A stretch of DNA of 64,000 bases from Streptomyces lienomycini (GCF_027947595.1 NZ_CP116257.1:6694001-6758000), one strand, 5' to 3'; shown: positions 27,358-38,465, counted from the first letter of the stretch. Notes: generated by a model from the letters alone, not told the origin. Made by a program: numbers and translations.

Positions 27358-28553
27358 CGACCCTCGCTCCCGCACGCGCCTCCGCGCCCCCGCGTCACTG
27401 GCTCGCCTCGGCCCTGCGCCGCCTCCTGTGGTGGGTCACCCTCACCCTCACCGGCGGTTTCCAGCGCCGTGGCCGACTGCCCCGCGGCGGCTGCGTCGTC
27501 ATCGCCAACCACTCCTCGCACGCCGACACCGCCGCGCTGCTCGCCGCGCTCGACGCCCGCCACGCGCCGGTGATCGGCGCCGCCGCCGACTACTGGTTCG
27601 CCTCTCCGTGGCGCCGCCGGATCTGCAGCCGGCTCGCGGGCGGGTTCCCCGTGCGCCGGGACGGCGGCGGAGTCGACGATCTCCTCGCCATGGCCGACGA
27701 GTTGCGCGCCGGACGCACCGTGGTCCTCTTCCCCGAGGGCACCCGCCGGGCGGACGGCGAGTTCGGCACCTTCCACCGGGGCGCCCTGGTCCTCGCCGAG
27801 GAGGCGGGCGTCCCCCTCGTCCCGGTCGGCATCGCCGGCACGGACAAGGTGCTGCCCAAGCACGGACGGCTGCGCTCCGGCGTGGTCCGGGTGCGGATCG
27901 GGGCGCCGTTGCCCGCGGCCGCGACGCCCGAGGACGCCCGTGCCTCGGTCGCCGCGCTGCACGCCCGTGCCGAGGCGGAGCGGAAGCGGGACTCGGGTCT
28001 CAGGCGCCGGGTCTCGTCCGTGATCAACTCGCGGTGGGGGGCGGTCCTCGTCTTCCTGTGGGCCGTCGCCGAGGCGCTCAGCTGGCCCCTGATCCCCGAG
28101 CTGCTGGTGGCCACGATCGTCATCGCGGTGCCTCGCTCGGCCGTGAAGGTGTCGCTGTCCATCGTCGCGGGAACGCTCGCCGGCGGGCTGCTCGGCCTCC
28201 AGCTCGCCGCGGCCGGCGCGCAGTTGCCCGCACCGCTCACCACCGACCGGATGCGTGCCCAGGCACGGCACGAGATCGCGGTCGAAGGCGCGGACGCCGT
28301 GCGTCACCAGCCGTGGAAGGGCCTGCCCTACAAGGTGTACGTCGCCGAGGCGGGCAAGGCCGACGTCCCCCCGGTGGACTGGGTCGTCGAGTCCGCGAAG
28401 GCCCGCGGTTCGCGCACGGCGATGCTCACGGCGCTCTTCGCCGTCCTCGGGCTGCTGCTGCAGCGCTTCCGCCGCTGGTACGTCGGGTATCTCGTGGTGT
28501 TCGCCGGCGTGTTCGCGTGGTCCCTGGCGGGGGTGATCAGGACCTGGAGCTGA
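27354..28553 (+). CDS. 1-acylglycerol-3-phosphate acyltransferase (PlsC-like) with C-terminal membrane extension
   Basis: A 399-residue protein. The N-terminal PlsC domain has IANHSSHADTAAL (HX4D catalytic motif, about residue 45), FPVRRDGG and the glycerol-phosphate site LFPEGTRRADG. After about residue 225 there is an unusual extension with hydrophobic segments (WGAVLVFLWAVAEALSWPLI, LSIVAGTLAGGLLGLQLAAA and VGYLVVFAGVFAWSLAGVI). Last gene of the operon; with the CdsA-like and CDP-alcohol enzymes it covers lysophosphatidate to a final phospholipid. It ends 20 nt from the convergent tesB. Confidence 0.85.
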   Translation: MTTLAPARASAPPRHWLASALRRLLWWVTLTLTGGFQRRGRLPRGGCVVIANHSSHADTAALLAALDARHAPVIGAAADYWFASPWRRRICSRLAGGFPVRRDGGGVDDLLAMADELRAGRTVVLFPEGTRRADGEFGTFHRGALVLAEEAGVPLVPVGIAGTDKVLPKHGRLRSGVVRVRIGAPLPAAATPEDARASVAALHARAEAERKRDSGLRRRVSSVINSRWGAVLVFLWAVAEALSWPLIPELLVATIVIAVPRSAVKVSLSIVAGTLAGGLLGLQLAAAGAQLPAPLTTDRMRAQARHEIAVEGADAVRHQPWKGLPYKVYVAEAGKADVPPVDWVVESAKARGSRTAMLTALFAVLGLLLQRFRRWYVGYLVVFAGVFAWSLAGVIRTWS

Positions 28554-28573
28554 TCCACGGAGCCGCCGCCCCC

Positions 28574-29446
28574 TCAGTGTTCCCGGGGGACGCGCACCAC
28601 GCCTTCCTGGACGACCGACACGGCGAGGTGCCCGTCCTGGGTGTGGATGCGGGCCTGGCCGAGTCCCCGGCCGCCGGACGCGGACGGGGACTGCTGGTCG
28701 TACAGCAGCCACTCGTCGGCGCGGAAGGGCCGGTGGAACCACATGGCGTGGTCCAGCGAGGCCCCGACGACGTCGCCGACGGCCCAGCCGCCCCGGCCGT
28801 GCGCGAGCAGAACCGAGTCGAGCAGCGTCATGTCGGAGACGTACGTGGCGAGGACGACGTGCAGCAGGGGGTCGTCCGCGAGCTTGCCGTTGGTGCGGAA
28901 CCACACCTGGGAGTGCGGATCGCGCGGGCTGCCGAAGTCGCCGAAGGGCGGGTCCTCGACGTAGCGCAGGTCGACGGCGGCCCGGGTCTCCAGGAAGCGT
29001 TCGACGGTGTCGGCGGGCAGGTGCGGGTAGCTCCGCAGCCGCTCCTCGCCGGTGGGGAGGGTCGCCGGGTCCGGTGCGGGCGGCATCGGCGCCTGGTGGT
29101 CGAGGCCCTCCTCGTACGTCTGGAACGACGCCGACAGCGTGAAGATCGGCTTGCCGTGCTGGACGGCGACGACGCGGCGGGTCGTGAAGGAGCGGCCGTC
29201 GCGCAGCCGGTCGACGTTGTAGACGATGGGGGCGCCCGGGTCGCCGGGGCGCAGGAAGTAGGCGTGCAGGGAGTGCGCGTGCCGGTCCTCGGGGACGGTG
29301 CGGCCCGCGGCGACCATGGCCTGCGCCGCGACCTGCCCGCCGAAGACGCGGGGGACGACGGCGGACCGGGAGTGGCCGCGGTAGATGTCCTCCTCGATCC
29401 GCTCGAGGTCGAGCAGATCGAGGAGGGACTGGAGTGCTTCGCTCAT
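28574..29446 (-). CDS. tesB: Acyl-CoA thioesterase II
   Basis: A 290-residue double-hotdog thioesterase. Conserved parts are VFGGQVAAQAMVAAG, AHSLHAYFLRPGDPGAPIVY and the second-domain stretch HAMWFHRPFRADEWLLYDQQ, including the Asp/Gln/Thr-type catalytic network. It hydrolyses medium or long-chain acyl-CoA to free acid and CoA. Directly downstream of the acyl-CoA dehydrogenase gene (19 nt gap) and probably cotranscribed with it. Confidence 0.92.
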   Translation of the reverse strand: MSEALQSLLDLLDLERIEEDIYRGHSRSAVVPRVFGGQVAAQAMVAAGRTVPEDRHAHSLHAYFLRPGDPGAPIVYNVDRLRDGRSFTTRRVVAVQHGKPIFTLSASFQTYEEGLDHQAPMPPAPDPATLPTGEERLRSYPHLPADTVERFLETRAAVDLRYVEDPPFGDFGSPRDPHSQVWFRTNGKLADDPLLHVVLATYVSDMTLLDSVLLAHGRGGWAVGDVVGASLDHAMWFHRPFRADEWLLYDQQSPSASGGRGLGQARIHTQDGHLAVSVVQEGVVRVPREH

Positions 29447-29465
29447 GGCCGGGTGATTCCGCGGT

Positions 29466-30623
29466 CTACAGGCCCATGTTCTTCGCGATGATCATCTTCA
29501 TGACCTCGCTGGTGCCGCCGTAGATGCGGTTGACGCGGTTGTCCGCGTACAGGCGGGCGATGGGGTACTCGTTCATGTAGCCGTAGCCGCCGTGCAGCTG
29601 GAGGCAGCGGTCGATGACGCGGTGGGCGACCTCGGTGCAGAACAGCTTGGCGCTGGCGGCCTCGGCGGGGGTGAGTTCACCGGCGTCCAGGGCCTCGGTG
29701 GCGCGGTCGGCGACGGCCTCGGCGGCGTCCACCTCGGCCTGGCAGGCGGCCAGCTCGAACTTGGTGTTCTGGAAGTGGGCGACCGGCTTGCCGAAGACGG
29801 TGCGCTCCCGCACGTACTGGGTGGCGAAGCGGACGGCGGCGGCGGCCTGCGCGTAGGCGCCGTAGGCGATGCCCCAGCGCTCGGAGGCCAGGTTGTGGCC
29901 GAGGTAGGAGAAGCCCTTGTTCTCCTCGCCGAGCAGGTCCTCGACGGGGACCTTGACGTCGACGAAGGCCAGCTCGGCGGTGTCGGAGGTGCGCAGGCCC
30001 AGCTTGTCGAGCTTGCGGCCGACCGAGTAGCCCTCGGACTTGGTGTCCACGGCGAACAGGGAGATGCCGTGGCGGCGGTCCTCGGCCGTGGGCGCGGCGG
30101 TGCGGGCGCAGACGATGACCTTGTCGGCGTGGACGCCGCCGGTGATGAAGGTCTTGGCGCCGTTGAGGACGTAGTGGGTGCCGTCCTCGGAGAGCTTGGC
30201 GGTGGACTTCATGCCCGCGAGGTCGGAGCCGGTGCCGGGCTCCGTCATCGCGATGGCCCACATCTCCTCGCCGGTGACGAACTTCGGCAGGTAGCGCTTC
30301 TTCTGCTCGTCGGTGGCCAGCATGTTGATGTAGGGCAGGGCGAGCAGCACGTGGACGCCGGAACCGCCGAACTGGACGCCGGCGCGGGCGGTCTCCTCGT
30401 AGAGGACGGCCTCGAACTTGTGGCTGTCCATGCCGGCGCCGCCGAACTCCTCGGGCACGTTGATGCCGAAGATGCCCAGCTCGCCGAGCTTGTAGTAGAA
30501 CTCGCGCGGCGCCTGGCCCGCGGCGAACCAGTCGTCGTAGACGGGGACGACCTCGGCCTCGATGAAGGCGCGGAGGGTCTCCCGGAACGCCTCGTGGTCC
30601 TCGTTGAACACCGTACGGCGCAC
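29466..30623 (-). CDS. Acyl-CoA dehydrogenase
   Basis: A 385-residue flavoprotein. The GTG at 30623 is preceded by TGGAGGTGG, so the shorter form is chosen over an in-frame extension. Contains AIAMTEPGTGSDLAGMKSTA (FAD-contact motif), FITGGVHADKVIVCART, ERTVFGKPVAHFQNTKFELA and the C-terminal LHGGYGYMNEYPIARLYADN through RIYGGTSEVMKMIIA. In the GGYGYMNEYP position the catalytic-base Glu typical of short/medium-chain enzymes is present. It performs the first step of beta-oxidation. An AAGCGCTT palindrome sits in its promoter. Confidence 0.9.
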   Translation of the reverse strand: MRRTVFNEDHEAFRETLRAFIEAEVVPVYDDWFAAGQAPREFYYKLGELGIFGINVPEEFGGAGMDSHKFEAVLYEETARAGVQFGGSGVHVLLALPYINMLATDEQKKRYLPKFVTGEEMWAIAMTEPGTGSDLAGMKSTAKLSEDGTHYVLNGAKTFITGGVHADKVIVCARTAAPTAEDRRHGISLFAVDTKSEGYSVGRKLDKLGLRTSDTAELAFVDVKVPVEDLLGEENKGFSYLGHNLASERWGIAYGAYAQAAAAVRFATQYVRERTVFGKPVAHFQNTKFELAACQAEVDAAEAVADRATEALDAGELTPAEAASAKLFCTEVAHRVIDRCLQLHGGYGYMNEYPIARLYADNRVNRIYGGTSEVMKMIIAKNMGL

Positions 30624-30644
30624 CGCGCCACCTCCAGGGTACGT

Positions 30645-30662
30645 ATCTAAGCGCTTGCTCAG
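30645..30662 (-). promoter_or_regulatory. Candidate operator in the acyl-CoA dehydrogenase promoter
   Basis: On the minus strand GAGCAAGCGCTTAG, with the palindrome AAGCGCTT at 30649-30656, about 25 nt ahead of the start codon. Shares AGCAAGCGCTT with the sugar operon site near 3317-3328. It could be bound by a TetR-type acyl-CoA-responsive regulator. Confidence 0.4.
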
Positions 30663-30756
30663 ACCCAACCGTACCGGCGGGTAGCGAGACGCGTCCAGAC
30701 CGGGACGCGGGTAACCCTCGTCACTCCCCGCGCCCTCCGCGGCCCCGGGGGCGCCC

Positions 30757-31380
30757 CTACCCCTCCCCCACCGCCGCGAACGCCCCCCGCGCCATCCGGT
30801 GCAGCAGCGACGCCGTCACCGCGCGGCCGGGCAGGGAGCCGGGGCGGCCCAGGTGCGGGGTGGAGTTCAGGAGGCCGAAGACCGAGTGGACCGCGGAGCG
30901 GGCGGCGGGCTCGGCGAGGGCCGGGTAGACCTCCCGGAGCACGCCGACCCACAGCTCGACGTACTGCCGCTGCAACTGCCGCACCATCTTGCGGTCGGCG
31001 TCCCGCAGGCGGTCCAGCTCGCGGTCGTGCAGGGTGATGAGCGGGCGGTCGTCGAGCGCGAAGTCGATGTGCCCCTCGATGAGCGAGTCGAGGACCGCCT
31101 CGGGTCCCGTCGCAGCGCCCGCCCGGGAGCCGGACGCCCCGTCCGCCTCCGCCAGCCGCCGCTTCGCGCCGGTCAGCAGCGAGTCGCTGATGCCGACCAG
31201 CAGCTCGGCGAGCATCGCGTCCTTGCCGGGGAAGTGCCGGTAGAGGCCGGGGCCGCTGATGCCGACGGCGGCGCCTATCTCGTCGACGCCGACCCCGTGG
31301 AAGCCGCGCTCGGCGAAGAGCCGGGCGGCCTCCTTGAGGATCTGCTCGCGGCGGGTGGGGGCGTCGGTTCTGGTGGCCAT
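30757..31380 (-). CDS. accR: TetR-family regulator of acyl-CoA carboxylase genes (AccR-like)
   Basis: A 207-residue repressor with a clear TetR helix-turn-helix (GVDEIGAAVGISGPGLYRHF, about 29-48) and a ligand domain containing ITLHDRELDRLRDADRK, typical of acyl-CoA-sensing members. It is divergent from the accD1-accA1-hmgL-acyl-CoA dehydrogenase operon; two GTTAA-N6-TTAAC-type sites lie in the 97-bp gap. In S. avermitilis, AccR controls the same operon through that palindrome (from memory). The symbol is assigned by this synteny and site match. Confidence 0.85.
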   Translation of the reverse strand: MATRTDAPTRREQILKEAARLFAERGFHGVGVDEIGAAVGISGPGLYRHFPGKDAMLAELLVGISDSLLTGAKRRLAEADGASGSRAGAATGPEAVLDSLIEGHIDFALDDRPLITLHDRELDRLRDADRKMVRQLQRQYVELWVGVLREVYPALAEPAARSAVHSVFGLLNSTPHLGRPGSLPGRAVTASLLHRMARGAFAAVGEG

Positions 31381-31402
31381 GGAGTCGATTCTAGACAGGG
31401 AG

Positions 31403-31418
31403 GTTAGCGGTCGTTAAC
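31403..31418. promoter_or_regulatory. AccR-type operator 1
   Basis: GTTAG-CGGTCG-TTAAC, one mismatch from the GTTAA-N6-TTAAC palindrome. Lies 22 nt from the tetR start codon, with the second site 29 nt further on. Confidence 0.7.
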
Positions 31419-31431
31419 CTGAAGGAAACGC

Positions 31432-31447
31432 GTTAACGCTCATTAAC
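31432..31447. promoter_or_regulatory. AccR-type operator 2
   Basis: GTTAA-CGCTCA-TTAAC is an exact match to the palindrome GTTAA-N6-TTAAC. It lies about 30 nt upstream of the accD1 start, so it probably covers the promoter. Confidence 0.75.
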
Positions 31448-31477
31448 TGGTCGACCACTGGGTGAGGGGACCGCAGG

Positions 31478-33094
<1,617 letters not shown>

Positions 33095-33105
33095 GGAGGG
33101 GACCC

Positions 33106-35172
33106 ATGCAGAACACGAACGAGACGCCGCGCGACGAGATGCCACGCATGTTCGACACCGTGCTCGTCGCCAACCGCGGTGAGATCGCCGTCCGCGTCAT
33201 CCGGACGCTGCGCTCGATGGGCGTGCGCTCGGTGGCGGTCTTCTCCGACGCCGACGCGGACGCGCGGCACGTGCGGGAGGCCGACGAGGCGGTGCGGATC
33301 GGCCCGGCGCCCTCGACGGAGAGCTATCTGTCCGTCGAGCGGCTGCTGGAGGCGGCGGCCCGGACGGGCGCGCAGGCCGTCCACCCCGGGTACGGCTTCC
33401 TCGCCGAGAACGCGGGTTTCGCGCGGGCCTGCGAGGAGGCGGGGCTGGTCTTCATCGGACCGTCCGCCGACGCGATCGCCCTGATGGGCGACAAGATCCG
33501 CGCCAAGGAGACGGTGCGGGCGGCCGGGGTGCCGGTCGTCCCCGGCTCCAGCGGCAGCGGGCTCACCGACGAGCAGCTCGCCGACGCGGCCCGCGAGATC
33601 GGCACCCCGGTGCTGCTGAAGCCCTCCGCGGGCGGCGGCGGCAAGGGCATGCGGCTGGTGCGCGACGAGGCGGTGCTGGCCGACGAGATCGCCGCCGCCC
33701 GCCGCGAGGCCCGCGCCTCCTTCGGCGACGACACGCTGCTGGTGGAGCGGTGGGTCGACCGTCCCCGGCACATCGAGATCCAGGTGCTCGCCGACGGCCA
33801 CGGGAACGTCGTGCACCTGGGCGAGCGCGAGTGCTCGCTCCAGCGCCGCCACCAGAAGGTGATCGAGGAGGCGCCCAGCGTCCTCCTCGACGAGGCGACG
33901 CGGGCGGCGATGGGCGAGGCGGCCGTGCAGGCGGCCCGCTCCTGCGGCTACCGGGGCGCGGGCACAGTGGAGTTCATCGTGCCCGGGAGCGACCCCTCCC
34001 AGTACTACTTCATGGAGATGAACACCCGTCTCCAGGTCGAGCACCCGGTGACCGAGCTGGTGACCGGCCTGGACCTGGTGGAGTGGCAGCTGCGGGTGGC
34101 TGCGGGCGAGCCGCTCGGGTTCGGGCAGGAGGACGTACGGCTGACCGGGCACGCGATCGAGGCCCGGCTGTGCGCCGAGGACCCGGCGCGCGGCTTCCTG
34201 CCCTCCGGCGGCACGGTGCTGCGGCTGCGCGAGCCCGAGGGCGACGGCGTGCGCACCGACTCGGGGCTCAGCGAGGGCACCGAGGTCGGCAGCCTGTACG
34301 ACCCGATGCTGTCCAAGGTGATCGCCTACGGCCCCGACCGGGAGACCGCGCTGCGCAGGCTCCGGGCGGCGCTGGCCGGGACGGTCACCCTGGGCGTGCA
34401 GACCAACGCCGGGTTCCTGCGGCGGCTGCTCGCGCACCCGGCGGTGGTGGCGGGCGAGCTGGACACGGGGCTGGTGGAGCGCGAGGTCGACGGGCTCGTA
34501 CCGGACGAGGTGCCGGCGGCGACGTACGCGGCGGCCGCACTGCTGCGCCAGGCCTCCCTCACGCCCGTCGGCACCGCCGGCTGGGCCGACCCGTTCGCCG
34601 CCGCGGACGGCTGGCGCATGGGCGGGGAGCACGCCTGGACGGCGCACCACCTGCGGGCGGCGGGCCACGACCCGGTGACCGTGCGCGTGCGCCGCACACC
34701 GGCCGGAGGAGTGGAGCTGCTGCTGCCGGGATCCGCCACGCCCCTGCGGGGGTCCGGGGGCACGCCCCCGCGGCCCGAGGACGGGCACCGGTTCGCCTTC
34801 CTCCTCGACGGCGTCGCCCACACCTTCACCGCTCTGCCGGACGGCACCTGGCTGGGCCGCGACGGCGACGCCTGGCATGTGCGCGACCACGACCCGGTCG
34901 CCGCCTTGCTCGACCGGGCCGCCCACGCGGGCGCCGACTCGCTGACCGCGCCGATGCCGGGCACGGTGACGGTGGTGAAGGTCGCCGTCGGCGACGAGGT
35001 GAGCGCCGGGCAGAGCCTGCTGGTGGTGGAGGCGATGAAGATGGAGCACGTCATCTCCGCCCCGCACGCGGGCACCGTCGCCGAGCTGGACGTGGCACCG
35101 GGCACGACGGTCGCCATGGACCAGGTGCTGGCGGTCATCGCCCCCACCGACGAGGCAGAGGAGACGGCGTGA
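33106..35172 (+). CDS. accA1: Acyl-CoA carboxylase biotin carboxylase/BCCP (alpha) subunit
   Basis: A 688-residue protein. ATG at 33106 follows GAGGAGGGG. Biotin carboxylase domain: [23 protein letters not shown]-grasp Gly-rich loop [26 protein letters not shown] and [16 protein letters not shown]. The C-terminal biotinyl domain has the lysine in [11 protein letters not shown] (about residue 646). The middle region (BT-type linker) is Ala/Pro rich. It carboxylates biotin with ATP and bicarbonate. Followed by hmgL with a GTGA overlap. Confidence 0.93.
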   Translation: MQNTNETPRDEMPRMFDTVLVANRGEIAVRVIRTLRSMGVRSVAVFSDADADARHVREADEAVRIGPAPSTESYLSVERLLEAAARTGAQAVHPGYGFLAENAGFARACEEAGLVFIGPSADAIALMGDKIRAKETVRAAGVPVVPGSSGSGLTDEQLADAAREIGTPVLLKPSAGGGGKGMRLVRDEAVLADEIAAARREARASFGDDTLLVERWVDRPRHIEIQVLADGHGNVVHLGERECSLQRRHQKVIEEAPSVLLDEATRAAMGEAAVQAARSCGYRGAGTVEFIVPGSDPSQYYFMEMNTRLQVEHPVTELVTGLDLVEWQLRVAAGEPLGFGQEDVRLTGHAIEARLCAEDPARGFLPSGGTVLRLREPEGDGVRTDSGLSEGTEVGSLYDPMLSKVIAYGPDRETALRRLRAALAGTVTLGVQTNAGFLRRLLAHPAVVAGELDTGLVEREVDGLVPDEVPAATYAAAALLRQASLTPVGTAGWADPFAAADGWRMGGEHAWTAHHLRAAGHDPVTVRVRRTPAGGVELLLPGSATPLRGSGGTPPRPEDGHRFAFLLDGVAHTFTALPDGTWLGRDGDAWHVRDHDPVAALLDRAAHAGADSLTAPMPGTVTVVKVAVGDEVSAGQSLLVVEAMKMEHVISAPHAGTVAELDVAPGTTVAMDQVLAVIAPTDEAEETA

Positions 35173-36122
35173 ACGCCCCGGAGCTGGGCCTCCCCATGGC
35201 CGTACCGGCCGAAGGCCTGCCCGCCCGCGTCCGCGTCCACGAGGTCGGCGCGCGCGACGGGCTGCAGAACGAGAAGGCGACCGTGCCGACGGTCGTCAAG
35301 GCGGAGTTCATCCGCCGCCTGGCCGGCACGGGCCTGACCACGATCGAGGCGACGAGCTTCGTCCACCCCAAGTGGGTCCCCCAGCTGGCCGACGCCGAGG
35401 ACCTGTACCCGCAGGTCCTGGACCTGCCGGTGTCGCTGCCGGTGCTGGTGCCCAACGAACGCGGCCTGGACCGGGCCCTGGCGCTCGGCGCACGCCGCGT
35501 CGCGGTGTTCGCCAGCGCCACGGAGTCCTTCGCCCGGGCCAACCTCAACCGCACGGTGGACGAGGCGCTGGCCATGTTCGAGCCGGTGGTGACCCGGGCG
35601 AAGGCGCAGGGCGCCGACGTCCACGTGCGGGGCTACCTCTCGATGTGCTTCGGCGACCCGTGGGAGGGTCCGGTCCCGGTCCCCCAGGTGGTGCGGGTCT
35701 GCAAGGCCCTGCTGGACATGGGATGCGACGAGCTGAGCCTCGGCGACACCATCGGCGTGGCCACCCCGGGCCATGTGACGGCCCTGCTCACCGCGCTGGC
35801 CGAGGCGGACGTGCCCGTGTCCGCGCTGGGCGTCCACTTCCACGACACCTACGGCCAGGCCCTGGCCAACACGCTGGCAGCGCTCCAGCGGGGCGTCACC
35901 ACGGTCGACGCCTCCGCCGGCGGCCTGGGAGGCTGCCCCTTCGCGAAGTCCGCCACCGGCAACCTCGCCACCGAAGACCTCGTGTGGATGCTGCGGGGCC
36001 TCGGCATCGACACCGGGGTCGACCTCGGCCGTCTCGTCGCCACAAGCGTCTGGATGGCCGCCCACCTGGGGCGGCCCAGCCCGTCCCGCACCGTTCGAGC
36101 CCTCTCCCACCAGGAGTCGTGA
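35169..36122 (+). CDS. hmgL: Hydroxymethylglutaryl-CoA lyase
   Basis: A 317-residue DRE-TIM metallolyase. N-terminal [20 protein letters not shown] (catalytic Arg and Asp), [46 protein letters not shown] (metal His) and the active-site loop Cys in [20 protein letters not shown] are all present. It cleaves HMG-CoA to acetoacetate and acetyl-CoA, the last step of leucine degradation. The GTG start overlaps the accA1 stop. Confidence 0.94.
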   Translation: MNAPELGLPMAVPAEGLPARVRVHEVGARDGLQNEKATVPTVVKAEFIRRLAGTGLTTIEATSFVHPKWVPQLADAEDLYPQVLDLPVSLPVLVPNERGLDRALALGARRVAVFASATESFARANLNRTVDEALAMFEPVVTRAKAQGADVHVRGYLSMCFGDPWEGPVPVPQVVRVCKALLDMGCDELSLGDTIGVATPGHVTALLTALAEADVPVSALGVHFHDTYGQALANTLAALQRGVTTVDASAGGLGGCPFAKSATGNLATEDLVWMLRGLGIDTGVDLGRLVATSVWMAAHLGRPSPSRTVRALSHQES

Positions 36123-36127
36123 ACACC

Positions 36128-37288
36128 ATGGACCACAAGCTCTCCCCCGAACTGGAAGAACTGCGCCGCACGGTCGAGGAGTTCGCCCACGACGTGGTGG
36201 CGCCGAAGATCGGCGACTTCTACGAGCGGCACGAGTTCCCGTACGAGATCGTCCGCGAGATGGGGCGCATGGGTCTGTTCGGGCTGCCGTTCCCGGAGGA
36301 GTACGGCGGCATGGGCGGCGACTACTTCGCGCTCGGCATCGCCCTGGAGGAGCTGGCCCGGGTCGACTCGTCGGTGGCGATCACGCTGGAAGCGGGCGTC
36401 TCGCTGGGCGCGATGCCGCTCCACCTGTTCGGCACCGAGGAGCAGAAGCGCGCGTGGCTGCCCCGGCTCTGCTCGGGCGAGATCCTGGGCGCGTTCGGCC
36501 TCACCGAGCCGGACGGCGGCAGCGACGCGGGCGCGACCCGTACGACGGCCCGCCTGGACGAGGCGACGAACGAGTGGGTGATCAACGGCACCAAGTGCTT
36601 CATCACCAATTCCGGCACCGACATCACGGGCCTGGTCACGGTCACCGCGGTGACCGGCCGCAAGCCGGACGGACGGCCCCTGATCTCGTCGATCATCGTG
36701 CCGTCGGGCACCCCGGGCTTCACGGTGGCCGCCCCGTACTCGAAGGTCGGCTGGAACGCGTCGGACACCCGTGAGCTGTCCTTCGCCGACGTCCGGGTCC
36801 CGGCGGCGAACCTGCTGGGCGAGCTGGGGCGCGGCTACGCGCAGTTCCTGCGCATCCTGGACGAGGGCCGGGTGGCGATCGCCGCGCTGGGCACGGGGCT
36901 CGCGCAGGGTTGCGTGGACGAGTCGGTCGCCTACGCGAAGGAACGTCACGCCTTCGGCCGGCCGATCGGCGCCAACCAGGCCATCCAGTTCAAGATCGCC
37001 GACATGGAGATGAAGGCCCACACGGCCCGCCTCGCCTGGCGGGACGCGGCCTCGCGGCTGGTGGCGGGCGAGCCGTTCAAGAAGGAGGCGGCGCTGGCGA
37101 AGCTGTACTCGTCGACGGTCGCGGTGGACAACGCCCGGGATGCCACCCAGGTCCACGGCGGCTACGGCTTCATGAACGAGTACCCGGTGGCCCGCATGTG
37201 GCGGGACTCGAAGATCCTGGAGATCGGCGAGGGCACCAGCGAGGTCCAGCGGATGCTGATCGCGCGGGAGTTGGGGCTCACGGACTGA
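36128..37288 (+). CDS. acdH: Acyl-CoA dehydrogenase (isovaleryl/branched-chain type)
   Basis: A 386-residue flavoprotein ending the leucine-catabolic operon. The ATG at 36128 fits CAGGAG at 36111; a GTG at 36119 overlapping the hmgL stop is an alternative giving 389 residues. Contains LGAFGLTEPDGGSDAGATRT, FITNSGTDITGLVTV, DEGRVAIAALGTGLAQG, HAFGRPIGANQAIQFKIADM and VHGGYGFMNEYPVARMWRDS through EIGEGTSEVQRMLIAREL. Such operons in Streptomyces feed branched-chain acyl-CoA into primary metabolism and polyketide precursors. The symbol follows Streptomyces usage for this position and is not certain. Confidence 0.85.
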   Translation: MDHKLSPELEELRRTVEEFAHDVVAPKIGDFYERHEFPYEIVREMGRMGLFGLPFPEEYGGMGGDYFALGIALEELARVDSSVAITLEAGVSLGAMPLHLFGTEEQKRAWLPRLCSGEILGAFGLTEPDGGSDAGATRTTARLDEATNEWVINGTKCFITNSGTDITGLVTVTAVTGRKPDGRPLISSIIVPSGTPGFTVAAPYSKVGWNASDTRELSFADVRVPAANLLGELGRGYAQFLRILDEGRVAIAALGTGLAQGCVDESVAYAKERHAFGRPIGANQAIQFKIADMEMKAHTARLAWRDAASRLVAGEPFKKEAALAKLYSSTVAVDNARDATQVHGGYGFMNEYPVARMWRDSKILEIGEGTSEVQRMLIARELGLTD

Positions 37289-37340
37289 GATCCGGACGGC
37301 CGGGGGCGGGGTCTCACGGGCCCCACCCCTGGACAAGATC

Positions 37341-37359
37341 TGAGGTTAGGCTAACCTAC
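37341..37359. promoter_or_regulatory. Iron box (DmdR/IdeR operator) upstream of desE
   Basis: TGAGGTTAGGCTAACCTAC, 17 of 19 positions of TTAGGTTAGGCTAACCTAA, 57 nt ahead of desE. Predicts repression of ferrioxamine uptake under iron excess. Confidence 0.85.
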
Positions 37360-37415
37360 CTTCGAATTGTCCCCGCGGGCGCGACGCTCCGCACCGTTCG
37401 AAGGCAGCCACCACC

Positions 37416-38465
37416 ATGTCCAACGCCAGCGCTACCCACCCGACCCGCCGCGGAATCCTCGCCGCAGGCGGCGCCCTCGGCCTCGGTGCCGTGCTCGCGG
37501 CCTGCGGGGACGACGACGCGAAGAGCGGTGGCTCGGGCGACGGGACGGGCGGCGCCGCCAAGTCGGGCCCCTGGTCCTTCAAGGACGACCGCGGCACCAC
37601 GGTGAAGCTGGACAAGGTGCCGACGGACATCGTCGCCTTCACCGGTGTCGCCGCCGCGCTCTTCGACTACGGCGTCCAGGTCAAGGGCGTCTTCGGCCCG
37701 ACCACCACCAAGGACGGCAAGCCCGACGTCCAGGCCGGCGACCTCGACGTCGACAAGGTCACCGTCCTCGGCAACGAGTGGGGCAAGCTCAACGTCGAGA
37801 AGTACGCCTCCCTCGCCCCCGAGGTGCTCATCACCACGACGTTCGACACCGCGGGCACCCTGTGGTCCGTCCCGGAGGAGTCCAAGGACAAGATCGCCAA
37901 GCTCGCCCCGAGCGTCGCGATCTCGGTCTTCGACCGCCAGCTCACCCAGCCGCTCCAGCGCATGTGGGAGCTGGCCGAGTCGCTCGGCGCCGACATGAAG
38001 GCCAAGAAGGCCACCGACGCCAAGGCCGCCTTCGACAAGGCCGCCGCCCGGCTGCGCGCGGCCGCCAAGGCCAGGCCGGAGATCCGGGTGCTGGCCGGCT
38101 CCGCGAGCCCCGACCTGTTCTACGTCTCCGGCACCAACCTCTCGGTGGACCTGGAGTACTTCAAGGCCCTCGGCGTGAACTTCGTGGAGCCCCCGGAGGA
38201 GGCCAAGAAGGCGACCGGCGGCTGGTTCGAGTCCCTGAGCTGGGAGAACGTCGACAAGTACCCGGCCGACGTGATCATCATGGACGACCGCGCCTCGACC
38301 ATCCAGCCCGCGGACATCACCGAGGGCACCTGGAAGAAGCTCCCCGCGGTCAAGGCGGGCCAGGTCATCGCCCGTTCCCCCGAGCCGATCCTGTCCTACG
38401 ACAAGTGCACGCCGCTCCTCGACAACCTGGCCGAGGCGATCGAGAACGCCAAGAAGGTCGGCTGA
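37416..38465 (+). CDS. desE: Ferric-siderophore (ferrioxamine) binding lipoprotein
   Basis: A 349-residue substrate-binding protein. N-terminus has twin arginine and a lipobox (RRGILAAGGALGLGAVLAAC), followed by a Gly/Asp linker. The periplasmic-binding fold is of the siderophore/B12 type (VLGNEWGKLNVEKYASLAPE, RVLAGSASPDLFYVSGTNLS, VIARSPEPILSYDKCTPLLD). It captures ferrioxamine for import by ABC permeases encoded elsewhere. Located next to the desABCD operon and under its own iron box. Confidence 0.92.
   Translation: MSNASATHPTRRGILAAGGALGLGAVLAACGDDDAKSGGSGDGTGGAAKSGPWSFKDDRGTTVKLDKVPTDIVAFTGVAAALFDYGVQVKGVFGPTTTKDGKPDVQAGDLDVDKVTVLGNEWGKLNVEKYASLAPEVLITTTFDTAGTLWSVPEESKDKIAKLAPSVAISVFDRQLTQPLQRMWELAESLGADMKAKKATDAKAAFDKAAARLRAAAKARPEIRVLAGSASPDLFYVSGTNLSVDLEYFKALGVNFVEPPEEAKKATGGWFESLSWENVDKYPADVIIMDDRASTIQPADITEGTWKKLPAVKAGQVIARSPEPILSYDKCTPLLDNLAEAIENAKKVG

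Noticed and set aside
36119..36127. GTG start of the acyl-CoA dehydrogenase overlapping the hmgL stop
   Set aside because: Only two bases separate it from the CAGGAG site; the ATG at 36128 has a better, though long, gap. Kept as an alternative.
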